DNA of 64,000 bases from Rikenellaceae bacterium (lineage in GTDB: Bacteria > Bacteroidota > Bacteroidia > Bacteroidales > Rikenellaceae): contig JAGBHC010000015.1 of the NCBI GenBank assembly GCA_017935625.1, positions 62,001 through 126,000 on the forward strand, in the 5' to 3' direction. Both the position numbers and the translations under genes were made by a program. Each line of letters opens with the position of its first letter. The stretch's first letter is position 1. Shown here piece after piece: positions 20,488-28,487 of the stretch. The notes under the pieces were generated by a model that made no database searches, had not been told where the DNA came from, and was given only the letters and a program-made list of their open reading frames with translations.

Positions 20488-21303
20488 ATGGAGCTGAAAG
20501 CCAATTGCAAGATAAACATCGGACTCGACATCCTCCGCCGCCGGGACGACGGATTCCACGACATCGAGACCGTCATGATTCCCGTCGCCGGACTCGCCGA
20601 CACCCTCACCCTGGAACCCCTGCCGGGCAGTGAACCCCGCCTGCTGCAAACGGGCATCGCGGTGGACTGTCCGCCGGAAAAGAATCTGTGCATGAAAGCA
20701 TTCCGCCTGCTGCAACAGGAGTACGGCATCGGTGGAGCGCAGATAACCCTGCACAAACAGACCCCGTTCGGCGCCGGACTGGGCGGAGGCTCCTCGGACG
20801 CCGCCTTCACGCTGTGGGGACTGGCCGAACTCTTCGCTCTGGGACTGGAGGGCCCCGCACTCGAACGGCTGGCCGCCCGGCTGGGCAGCGACACCCCCTT
20901 TTTCCTGCGCAACAGTCCCACCCTCTGCTGCGGACGGGGCGAAATCATGACCCCCTACCCCCTCCCCGCCCTGCGGGGCAAACTGCTGGTGGTGGTCAAG
21001 CCCGAAACGGCCGTCTCCACGGCCGAAGCCTACGCCGGCGTCACCCCGCACCGGCCCGACACGCCGCTCGCCGAACGGCTCCGCCGACCGCTCGCCGAGT
21101 GGAAAACATGCGTGCGAAACGATTTCGAACCGCATATCTTCGCCGCCCATCCCGAACTGGCCCGCATCAAGGAGCGGCTCTACGACGCAGGAGCGCTCTA
21201 CGCCTCGATGTCGGGCTCGGGCTCCTCGCTCTTCGGCATCTTCGAACCCGACGCGGCCATCGACTGCGACTTCGGCTGTTTCGTCCACCGGCAATCGCTC
21301 TGA
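20488..21303 (+). CDS. ispE: 4-diphosphocytidyl-2-C-methyl-D-erythritol kinase
   Basis: ATP-dependent MEP-pathway kinase of the GHMP family. 271 aa. N-terminal KANCKINIGLDILRRRDDGFHD carries the catalytic Lys and substrate loop; the ATP-binding GHMP motif is PFGAGLGGGSSDAAF (about residues 93-107) with the catalytic Asp. C-terminal MSGSGSSLFGIF is motif 3. Transcribed alone from a consensus -7 box, with a strong terminator just past the stop. It shares the pathway with dxr at 3.5 kb. Confidence 0.96.
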   Translation: MELKANCKINIGLDILRRRDDGFHDIETVMIPVAGLADTLTLEPLPGSEPRLLQTGIAVDCPPEKNLCMKAFRLLQQEYGIGGAQITLHKQTPFGAGLGGGSSDAAFTLWGLAELFALGLEGPALERLAARLGSDTPFFLRNSPTLCCGRGEIMTPYPLPALRGKLLVVVKPETAVSTAEAYAGVTPHRPDTPLAERLRRPLAEWKTCVRNDFEPHIFAAHPELARIKERLYDAGALYASMSGSGSSLFGIFEPDAAIDCDFGCFVHRQSL

Positions 21304-21322
21304 GCCCCGGCCCCCGATACAA

Positions 21323-21359
21323 AAGCCGCCCGGAACCTTTCACGGATTCCGGGCGGCTT
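21323..21359. terminator. Terminator after ispE, usable from both strands
   Basis: 13-bp perfect stem (AAGCCGCCCGGAA at 21323-21335 with TTCCGGGCGGCTT at 21347-21359), loop of 11 nt, then GCCTTTT on the plus strand. It lies between the convergent ispE and yhcH-type genes. Confidence 0.8.
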
Positions 21360-21399
21360 GCCTTTTCGGCGATTCATCGCGCGCGACGCGCCTGCGGGC

Positions 21400-21846
21400 C
21401 TAAGCGAGCACCTTGACGATGCACTTCTTGATTTTGCCGTTGCCAATCATGGGCGCATGGCCGTCCTCGGGGAAGAATACGGCCATCTGACCCTCGTGCA
21501 GGGTAAAATAGGTGGTGGGGTTGTCGTCGTAGAAGAGGATGTCCTTCTCGGTGTTGAACTCGCTGCGGGGCGAGGTGCACTCAGCGCGGTCCTTGTAGCC
21601 GAAAGTCTCCTCTCCGGCAATCACAATCTGAATGTCGATGTACTTGTTGTGCACCTCCAGCGCCGCATCCTCCGGCTTCTTGAGGTCGCGGTTGTTAATC
21701 ATCAGGAAGATGTTGTCGCCATCGACCACGTGCTTGCCCTCCTCCAGGGTGTTCAGGTCCACGCTGTTCAGGTAGTCGAATACCTTTCCGAACAGGGGAT
21801 TGACCGCAGCGTAGAGCTGCCAGTTCTTAGTTGAATCCAAAATCAT
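21400..21846 (-). CDS. YhcH/YjgK/YiaL (DUF386) family protein
   Basis: 148 aa cupin-like beta-barrel. Family strands seen in order: ALEVHNKYIDIQIVIAGEE (metal-type residues in EVHNKYIDIQ), GYKDRAEC, the DILFYDDNPTTYFTLHEGQM block with MAVFFPEDGHAPMI (the HAP.. strand), ending KKCIVKVLA. Relatives act on sugars or sialic-acid anomers (NanQ), but no sialic-acid genes are nearby. It is the last gene of a minus-strand run, 29 nt after the EEP gene. Confidence 0.93.
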   Translation of the reverse strand: MILDSTKNWQLYAAVNPLFGKVFDYLNSVDLNTLEEGKHVVDGDNIFLMINNRDLKKPEDAALEVHNKYIDIQIVIAGEETFGYKDRAECTSPRSEFNTEKDILFYDDNPTTYFTLHEGQMAVFFPEDGHAPMIGNGKIKKCIVKVLA

Positions 21847-21875
21847 AACCGTCTATTTTTTAAGTTTAAGGTTTT

Positions 21876-23033
21876 CTATTTTCTGATGTCGAACGACACC
21901 ACCACCGGGTTGTGGTCGCTGTAAGGATAGCGGTCGGGGACCTCGTATTCCACCACCTCCAGGTCCCTGGTGTGGAAGACGTGGTCGATGCGCAGCATGT
22001 TGAAGAATCCGCGGAACGTGTTCATCGTTCCCCGACCCTTCTCCCGGAAGGCATCGCGCATGTCGCCCCGCACCGTATGGTAAACGTAGGACATGGGCGT
22101 GTCGTTGAAGTCGCCGCAGACGATGACACTGTAGGGCGACGAGGCGATGAGCCCGGCGATGGAGTCGGCCTGATTGGCCCGAATCCGGTAGTTGCGCCGC
22201 AACTTGGCGGCCATGCCCTTTATCTTCTCCTCCCGGCCGCTGTCGCTGATGAACTCCTGGCCGACGATGAACTCCTGGTCGGAAGAGGTGATGGAGGTGG
22301 TCTGCAGATGGCTGTTGAACAGACGCACCGTGTCGCGATTGACGCGGAGGTCGGTCCACAGGACGCTGTTCGCGCTATTGGCGAACTCGACGACCCCCGA
22401 ACCGAGTATCGGATATTTGCTGTAAACGGCCAGCCCGCCGCCGTAGCCGTTCCCCAAAGCGGTGGTGTAGGCGACCTTGCGGTAGGGCATCTTCGGGAGC
22501 AGGGAGCTCAGGCGGTCGGCATCGATGCCGGGAGCCGTGCGGAACTCCTGCATGCAGACGACATCCGCATGGACCGAATTGACGAAAGCGGCGATGCTGT
22601 CCATGCTCGACTTTCCGCCGTTGCTCTTGTCCATGAAGGCCATCACATTGTAGCTCACCAGCCGCAGGTCGGCAGGCTGCCCCGTCCGGTCGTCGTAGCT
22701 GCGGCTCAGCCCCGGTTTGAAGAAGAGCGAGACATTGCCGATGCCGACCATTATCGCCACGAACGACACCAGCGCATAGCCCATGCGCCAGCAGACCACC
22801 CAATAGAGCAGGAAGGCCAGGGCGACCAGCCACAGCACGGGAGCCGCCAGCCCCAGGAAAGCGAAAATCCACATCGAATTGGGATTGACGTAGGGAGCCA
22901 GATAGGACAAGAGCAGCGCCAGGGCGACCGCCACGTTAATCACCAGCAAAATGGCATTGACCGGGGAGAATATCCTGTAACGGCGGACTTTCTCCCGGTT
23001 TTTGCGCCCCTCTCCGTAATAACCGTATTCCAT
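21876..23033 (-). CDS. Membrane-anchored endonuclease/exonuclease/phosphatase (EEP) family protein
   Basis: 385 aa. Three N-terminal TMs (about residues 25-105) anchor a C-terminal EEP domain (about 128-385). Catalytic motifs of the DNase I/Mg-dependent phosphodiesterase fold: SYNVMAF, VVCMQEF (metal Glu), NSHLQ, VICGDFNDTP (Asp/Asn pair), RIDHVF and YSDHNPVVVSF (catalytic His). The membrane-bound form is common in Bacteroidales and could act on lipids or nucleic acids outside the cytosol; the substrate is unknown. The start overlaps nothing and lies 15 nt after the rhomboid stop. Confidence 0.9.
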   Translation of the reverse strand: MEYGYYGEGRKNREKVRRYRIFSPVNAILLVINVAVALALLLSYLAPYVNPNSMWIFAFLGLAAPVLWLVALAFLLYWVVCWRMGYALVSFVAIMVGIGNVSLFFKPGLSRSYDDRTGQPADLRLVSYNVMAFMDKSNGGKSSMDSIAAFVNSVHADVVCMQEFRTAPGIDADRLSSLLPKMPYRKVAYTTALGNGYGGGLAVYSKYPILGSGVVEFANSANSVLWTDLRVNRDTVRLFNSHLQTTSITSSDQEFIVGQEFISDSGREEKIKGMAAKLRRNYRIRANQADSIAGLIASSPYSVIVCGDFNDTPMSYVYHTVRGDMRDAFREKGRGTMNTFRGFFNMLRIDHVFHTRDLEVVEYEVPDRYPYSDHNPVVVSFDIRK

Positions 23034-23048
23034 AGCTTACCCCTCGTT

Positions 23049-23756
23049 CTAATAGTAAATCTTATGCGTCCGCTTCCAGTACCTGAGCAGCAGGAATCCC
23101 CACAGCATACCGCCCACATGGGCGAAATGGGCGACGTTGTCCATCCGCCCCGACACGCCCGAAAAGAGTTCGATGGCTCCGTAGATGAGCACGAACCACT
23201 TGGCCTTTATCGGCACGGGGAAGAACATCAGATAGATACGGTCGTTGGGGTGCATCATGCCGAAAGCCAGCAGCACACCGAACACGGCACCCGAAGCGCC
23301 CACCATCGGCACCGAGAGATGCGCGTTGAGCAGACTCTCCAGCTGCATGTGCAGCATCGGGTCGCTCCCCTGCGCCGCCAGTGCGACGGCCTCGTTGATG
23401 CGGGAGATTTCAATCCAGTTCACACCCAGCTGCATGAGCGCCGCGCCGATGCCGCACACCATATAATAGATAAGGAACCGGCGGCTGCCCAGCTCGTACT
23501 CCAGCGACCGACCGAACATCCACAATGCGAACATATTCATGAAGAAGTGCATGAAGTTGGCATGCAGAAACATGTGGGTCACAATCTGATAGGAGTGGAA
23601 GAAACGGCTCTGCCAGAAGAACAGCGCCATGTGGCTCTCCATCGCCGCACTCAGCCCCGAAGGCAGAATGTAGAGGGCCAGCAGGCACACGGCATTGGCG
23701 ATTATGAGATTCTTCACCACCGGCGGCGTATTGAAATATCCGTTATTGGTCATCAT
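23049..23756 (-). CDS. Rhomboid family intramembrane serine protease
   Basis: 235 aa with six predicted TMs. Catalytic Ser is in VGASGAVFGVLLAF (GxSG, TM4) and the catalytic His in DNVAHFAHVGGMLWGF (TM6). The HANFMHFFMNMFALW segment is the typical TM2 His/Asn oxyanion region. MMTN start; the second ATG at 23753 would also work. It follows mutL by 70 nt. Substrates of bacterial rhomboids are rarely known and nothing here identifies one. Confidence 0.94.
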   Translation of the reverse strand: MMTNNGYFNTPPVVKNLIIANAVCLLALYILPSGLSAAMESHMALFFWQSRFFHSYQIVTHMFLHANFMHFFMNMFALWMFGRSLEYELGSRRFLIYYMVCGIGAALMQLGVNWIEISRINEAVALAAQGSDPMLHMQLESLLNAHLSVPMVGASGAVFGVLLAFGMMHPNDRIYLMFFPVPIKAKWFVLIYGAIELFSGVSGRMDNVAHFAHVGGMLWGFLLLRYWKRTHKIYY

Positions 23757-23826
23757 CGTTTTTGGTTTCGGTTCAGTTTGTTTTTCATCGTAATTCGCGG
23801 CGGCGGAGTCGTTTCGCCGTCCGTCG

Positions 23827-25782
23827 CTATCTGAGTCGTCTGCGTATCTCCTCGGGGCCGATTTCCCATATCACCTCCAGTCCCGACGGCGTGAAGCGCG
23901 GACCGGCCGACTCGGCCAGCTGACCGAGCAGCAGCGACACGGCCTCCTCGGTATCGGGCAGGGCGCCCGCGGCACCCGCACGGGCCATGACGGCCGCCAG
24001 CTTCTCGCGGCGCAGCTCGTCGGGCGAGTGGGTGTCGTCGCGGATGCACTCCAGCATGCGGTATATCAGCCGGTCGGCCGATTCGTTGTCGAGGTCCGCC
24101 GGAATGCCGGTCAGTTCAATCTCCCCGTCGCTGCCGTAACGGATGTCGAATCCCAGCGACGCGAAGTCGCCGTCGTGCTCCCTGAGCAGTCCGAACTCCT
24201 CGGTGGAGAGCACCATCCGGTCGGGGAAAAGCAGCTGCTGGCACACGGAACTGCCGCTGTGAAGCATGGCCGCATAACGGTCGTAGAGGACGCACTCGCG
24301 GGCACGCCGCAAATCGACCACGCACAGCCTGCCTCCCAGCACGGCGCTCGCATATCCGCCGCTGAGCAGGGCGGCATGGGAGAAAGCCGCGCCTCCGCTC
24401 TGCGCATCGAACGAGTCGATGCGGCTCTGCACGGCCTCCTCGCCGGAAACGTACTCCAACGAAGAGGTCTCCGCCCCGGATGCGAACGCTTCCGATACGA
24501 CGTCGGTCTCCGCCTCCACCCGGCCGAAGAATCCCTCCGGCGACATCTCGCCGTTGGGTCCGATAAATCCGCCGCGAGCCGTTCCCGAGGGGTCGCCCGA
24601 AGCGTCGTAAGCGCCTACGAAATCGGACAAATCGGCAGAGGAGCGGCGGCTGCCGTCCTCGTTGTAGTCACGGAAAGGATTGTAATTGAAATTGGTGCGC
24701 GATTCGGGCACCTTATATGTCTTCTGTTCGCGCCGGAATACGGGGATGTCGGCTCCGCCCTCCTCGGCATCGAAATCCATCATCGGCACGGCCCCCAGCT
24801 TGGCCAGGCTCTCCCGCACCGCCGCGTTGAGAATCTGCCACACGGCCACTCCGTCGGTGAACTTCACCTCCGTCTTCTGGGGATGGACATTGACGTCGAT
24901 GCGGTCGGGCTCGATGGTCAGGTAGATGAAAAAGGAGGGTTGCTCGCCCGCAGGAATCAGCTTTTCGTAAGCCGACAATATCGCCTTGCGGAAATAGTCG
25001 CTCTTGAAATAGCGGCCGTTCACGAACAGATACTGCTCGGAATTGGTGCGCTTGGCACACGAAGGCTTGCCCACATAGCCCGCGACCTGCACTATCGACG
25101 TGGAGGCGTTCACCTCCAGCAGGTTGCCCGACATGCGCTTGCCCACCACCCCGACGATGCGCTGCACCGGCGTGGAAGGCGCCAGGTCGTAGGTGAGGGC
25201 ATCGCTGTCGTAGAGCTTGAAGGCCACCTGCGGATTGCACAGGGCTATCTTGCAGAACTCCCGGGTGATGCTGCGCCCCTCGAGCGCCGAGCGGCGCAGG
25301 AACTTGCGGCGGGCCGGCAGGTTGTAGAACAGATTGGTTATCTTGAAATTGGAGCCCACGGGACACTGCACCGGCTTCTGGTCGATGAACTCGCCCCCGG
25401 CCAGCACGGTGACCGTACCGCACTCGTCCTCGGCCTGGCGCGTGCGCAGCTCCACCTGCGAAACGGCGGCAATCGAAGCCAGCGCCTCTCCGCGGAAACC
25501 GAAGGTCCGCAGGGCATAGAGGTCGTCGGCCGAATGGATTTTGCTGGTGGCGTGGCGGTCGAAAGCCATGCGCGCGTCGATGGGAGACATGCCGCATCCG
25601 TCGTCCACAATCTGAATCAGCTCCTTGCCTCCGTCGCGGAAATTGACGGTCACGCACCCGGCTCCGGCGTCGATGGAGTTCTCCATCATCTCCTTGACCA
25701 CCGACGAGGGTTGCAGCACGACCTCTCCGGCCGCAATCTGATTGGCGACCATATCGGGCAGCAGTCTTATCTTGTCCGCCAT
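23827..25782 (-). CDS. mutL: DNA mismatch repair protein MutL
   Basis: 651 aa. N-terminal GHKL ATPase: MENSIDAGAGCVTV (motif I, catalytic Glu), DDGCGMSP (II), GFRGEALASIA (III) and the later TKxE-type motif QKTEVKFTDG. A variable linker spans about 340-470, and the C-terminal dimerisation domain follows. MutL links MutS mismatch recognition to strand removal. The linker is poor in complexity. Lies 38 nt after the small membrane protein gene, in the grpE-dnaJ run. Confidence 0.97.
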   Translation of the reverse strand: MADKIRLLPDMVANQIAAGEVVLQPSSVVKEMMENSIDAGAGCVTVNFRDGGKELIQIVDDGCGMSPIDARMAFDRHATSKIHSADDLYALRTFGFRGEALASIAAVSQVELRTRQAEDECGTVTVLAGGEFIDQKPVQCPVGSNFKITNLFYNLPARRKFLRRSALEGRSITREFCKIALCNPQVAFKLYDSDALTYDLAPSTPVQRIVGVVGKRMSGNLLEVNASTSIVQVAGYVGKPSCAKRTNSEQYLFVNGRYFKSDYFRKAILSAYEKLIPAGEQPSFFIYLTIEPDRIDVNVHPQKTEVKFTDGVAVWQILNAAVRESLAKLGAVPMMDFDAEEGGADIPVFRREQKTYKVPESRTNFNYNPFRDYNEDGSRRSSADLSDFVGAYDASGDPSGTARGGFIGPNGEMSPEGFFGRVEAETDVVSEAFASGAETSSLEYVSGEEAVQSRIDSFDAQSGGAAFSHAALLSGGYASAVLGGRLCVVDLRRARECVLYDRYAAMLHSGSSVCQQLLFPDRMVLSTEEFGLLREHDGDFASLGFDIRYGSDGEIELTGIPADLDNESADRLIYRMLECIRDDTHSPDELRREKLAAVMARAGAAGALPDTEEAVSLLLGQLAESAGPRFTPSGLEVIWEIGPEEIRRRLR

Positions 25783-25820
25783 AAGCGCTCGGTTTAAGGT
25801 TTACTCCGGAAAGCGGAACT

Positions 25821-26114
25821 CTAACGTATCAGAAAATAGCCGATAATCAGCAACAGACCCAGCGCCACTATCGACATCATCATGCTGCGGGCACGGCGGC
25901 GGCTCTCCTCGCGGCGCACACGCCCCGTCAGACGACCCGACATGCGCCCCCGGATGAAACTGCCGGGAACGTACTCCGCCCCCTCCTCGCCCGAAGGCTC
26001 CTCGCCGCAGAGCTCGCGGCGGCGCTGCTCGCGCGCCTCTTTCTCCGGGTCGTAATAACGCGGTTTATACTCGAACTGATTGGGACGTTTCTTGAACGGT
26101 GTGAATCCTAACAT
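25821..26114 (-). CDS. Small conserved C-terminal-anchored membrane protein
   Basis: 97 aa from the ATG at 26114. It begins MLGFTPFKKRPNQFEYKPRYYDPEKEAREQRR, split as MLGFTPFKKRPNQFEYKPRY then YDPEKEAREQRR. A strongly charged middle follows and one TM at the C-terminus (SIVALGLLLIIGYFLIR, about 80-96). I recall short proteins with a 'KPR.F.YKPRYYDP' start in other Bacteroidales next to mutL, but its function is not known. Located between dnaJ and mutL. Confidence 0.8.
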   Translation of the reverse strand: MLGFTPFKKRPNQFEYKPRYYDPEKEAREQRRRELCGEEPSGEEGAEYVPGSFIRGRMSGRLTGRVRREESRRRARSMMMSIVALGLLLIIGYFLIR

Positions 26115-26237
26115 GACTCTCTCTGTTTTAAACCGCCCCTCCCCCCGGGAAGGGCGGCATGTTATACTAAAACGCTTCGCAGGCTCCTGCCAGAAAACGC
26201 CCCGCACGGAGCGGCTCCCGCAGAGCCTTCAGCTCTC

Positions 26238-27395
26238 CTATCGGAAGAAGCTCTGCATGCGGTCGAAAATATTCTGGTCCTTGACCTCGGCCGCCTTCTT
26301 GAAGTTCGGACACTCGGCCAGCTGCTGCACCAGACGCTTCTCCTCGGAGGTGAGTTTCGAGGGAACGGTGACGTCGATGACCACCAGAATGTCGCCCCGA
26401 CCGTATCCGTTCACGTCGGGCAGACCCTTTCCTCTCAGACGCAGCACCTTGCCTGCGTGCGTACCGGCTTCCACCTTGATTTTCACCTTGCCCTCGACCG
26501 TGGGAACCTCCACCTCGCCGCCGAGCAGCGCCGTGGGGACCGTGATGTTGAGATTGTGAATCAAATCGTTGCCGTCGCGCACCAGCCTCGGGTCCTTCTC
26601 CTCCTCGATGAGCACCAGCAGGTCGCCGTTCACGCCGCCGTGACGGGCCGCGTTGCCCTTGCCGCTGACCGAGAGCTGCATGCCCTCGCCCACGCCGGCC
26701 GGAATCTTCACCTCGATGACCTCCTCGCCGCGCACCGTGCCCTCGCCGTGGCACTTGTCGCACGGCGAAGTGATAACCTTGCCCTCGCCGTGGCAGGCGG
26801 GACAGGGCTGGGTGGTCTGCGTCCGGCCGAAGAAGGTATTGACCACCTGGGTCACATACCCCGACCCGTTGCAGGTGGTGCAGGTGGAGTAGGAGTTCTT
26901 GTCCTTGGCTCCCGTGCCGCCGCACTGGTCGCAGGCGACCGTCTTGTTTATCTTCAGCTTCTTGGTCGTGCCGTTGGCAATCTCCTTGAGGGTGAGCTTC
27001 ACCTTCACCCGCAGGTCGGAGCCGCGATTGACCCGCTGCCCGCCGCGCGAGCCACCACCGTAACCGCCTCCGAAATGTCCGCCGAAGATGTCGCCGAACT
27101 GACTGAAGATATCCTCCATCGAGAATCCGCCGAAGCCGCCTCCGTAGGCGCCGCCGCCTCCGGCCGCACCGCTCATGCCCTCGTGGCCGAACTGGTCGTA
27201 GCGGGCCCGCTTGTCGGGATTGCTCAATACATCGTACGCCTCGGCAGCCTCCTTGAATTTCTCCTCCGCATCCTTGTTTCCGGGATTTTTGTCAGGGTGG
27301 TACTGGATGGCAGCCTTGCGATAGGCCTTCTTTATCTCGTCGGCATTCGCATTCTTGCTGACACCAAGCACCTCGTAGTAATCTCTTTTTGCCAT
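26238..27395 (-). CDS. dnaJ: Chaperone DnaJ (Hsp40)
   Basis: 385 aa type-I DnaJ. J domain (1-70) with YHPDKNP (HPD triad that stimulates DnaK), a Gly/Phe-rich linker (about 75-125), then four zinc-finger repeats: [24 protein letters not shown] and CDKCHGEG, followed by the C-terminal substrate-binding domains. It starts 4 nt after grpE; dnaK is not in the window. Confidence 0.98.
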   Translation of the reverse strand: MAKRDYYEVLGVSKNANADEIKKAYRKAAIQYHPDKNPGNKDAEEKFKEAAEAYDVLSNPDKRARYDQFGHEGMSGAAGGGGAYGGGFGGFSMEDIFSQFGDIFGGHFGGGYGGGSRGGQRVNRGSDLRVKVKLTLKEIANGTTKKLKINKTVACDQCGGTGAKDKNSYSTCTTCNGSGYVTQVVNTFFGRTQTTQPCPACHGEGKVITSPCDKCHGEGTVRGEEVIEVKIPAGVGEGMQLSVSGKGNAARHGGVNGDLLVLIEEEKDPRLVRDGNDLIHNLNITVPTALLGGEVEVPTVEGKVKIKVEAGTHAGKVLRLRGKGLPDVNGYGRGDILVVIDVTVPSKLTSEEKRLVQQLAECPNFKKAAEVKDQNIFDRMQSFFR

Positions 27396-27399
27396 GATG

Positions 27400-28014
27400 T
27401 TACTCTCCTACAACAACTTTTGCATAACGTATCACCTTGTCCTTGAGCTTATAGCCCTTCTGGACGACGTCTATAATCAGCCCCTTCTTCTCTTCGCCCG
27501 CAGCGAAACGGGCCACCGCCTCGTGCAGGTCGGTATCCAGAGGCAGCCCGACGGCCTCGATTTCCTTCACCCCTTTGGATGCCAGCATATCGTTGAGTTT
27601 CTGTGCGATGAGCACCACGCCCTGCCGCACCGATTCGGCATCGTCGGTCTTGGACATGGCATCGATTGCCCGGTCGATGTCGTCCACCACCGCCAGCAGA
27701 GGCTTGATGACGTCTTCGCCGCCGGCAGCTATGAGCTCCATCTTCTCCCGGAGCGTCCGCTTGCGGTAGTTGTCGAACTCGGCCGACAGACGCATATACT
27801 TGTCTTTCCATTCGCCGGCTTCGTCCCTGACGGCAGCGGCTCCGGCATCGGGTGTCCGGTCTGCCACATTGTCATCCGAAGCGTCGTCCCCCGCTGACAT
27901 ATTGTCACACGGAGCCCCCTCGCAATTGGGATAAGCCTCGCCGGAAGTGAAACCTTCGTCGCCGCTAACAGCCTCATTGTAAGTCTCTTTTTCTTCTACT
28001 TTGTTCTTTGACAT
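27400..28014 (-). CDS. grpE: Nucleotide exchange factor GrpE
   Basis: 204 aa. Acidic disordered N-terminus (about 1-60), then the long dimerisation helix ([20 protein letters not shown]) and the C-terminal beta domain with [14 protein letters not shown] and [20 protein letters not shown], the family signature. Releases ADP from DnaK. First gene of the grpE-dnaJ run, with a consensus -7 box 73 nt upstream. Confidence 0.97.
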   Translation of the reverse strand: MSKNKVEEKETYNEAVSGDEGFTSGEAYPNCEGAPCDNMSAGDDASDDNVADRTPDAGAAAVRDEAGEWKDKYMRLSAEFDNYRKRTLREKMELIAAGGEDVIKPLLAVVDDIDRAIDAMSKTDDAESVRQGVVLIAQKLNDMLASKGVKEIEAVGLPLDTDLHEAVARFAAGEEKKGLIIDVVQKGYKLKDKVIRYAKVVVGE

Positions 28015-28086
28015 ATCTCTATCCGATTTTTATACATCTCATTAAAACAAATTGCATACCAACGCAATCTGTCTTGTTCCGAGTTA

Positions 28087-28094
28087 CAAAGATA
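28087..28094 (-). promoter_or_regulatory. -7 box TATCTTTG for grpE-dnaJ
   Basis: Minus-strand full consensus in the 473-nt AT-rich gap 28015-28487. No CIRCE-like inverted repeat was found, so heat control by HrcA is not supported here. Confidence 0.6.
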
Positions 28095-28225
28095 GGGATT
28101 TTATCCGGTTTCGCCATCTCATTCCCCCATTATTCTCCCCCCGCCGCGAAACAGTCCGTTCCCGCCGAAACAAAGAAAATCGATAAAAAATATATTATGT
28201 ATTACACAATATAAATATTTACACA

Positions 28226-28233
28226 TATATTTG
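28226..28233 (+). promoter_or_regulatory. -7 box TATATTTG, possible promoter of the barrel gene
   Basis: Full TAnnTTTG match about 255 nt upstream of the ATG at 28488, so the leader would be about 245 nt. The gap 28170-28400 is far richer in A+T than the rest of the window. No other gene was seen in the 473-nt gap. Confidence 0.45.
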
Positions 28234-28487
28234 CGTCGTAAACATAAATCTAAAACATAATATTAAAATTCATACTCATATATAGAATGCCATGAAATAC
28301 GGAATATCAAATAGTGAAAATCAAAATGTTACCATCTTTCGAAACCATCATCCTTATCGCTTTTGACACAAAAATTATCGAATATCGACAAAAAAAATCC
28401 ATCTGCGACCTGTAACCTTTCGTGCCCCCGCACGTCTAAACGATAAAAAGAGAACAACCGACCACAACTTAAAAACAAAGAACAACG

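Noticed and set aside
28015..28487. Search for a CIRCE element or other heat-shock operator before grpE.
   Set aside because: No TTAGCACTC-N9-GAGTGCTAA-like inverted repeat is present.
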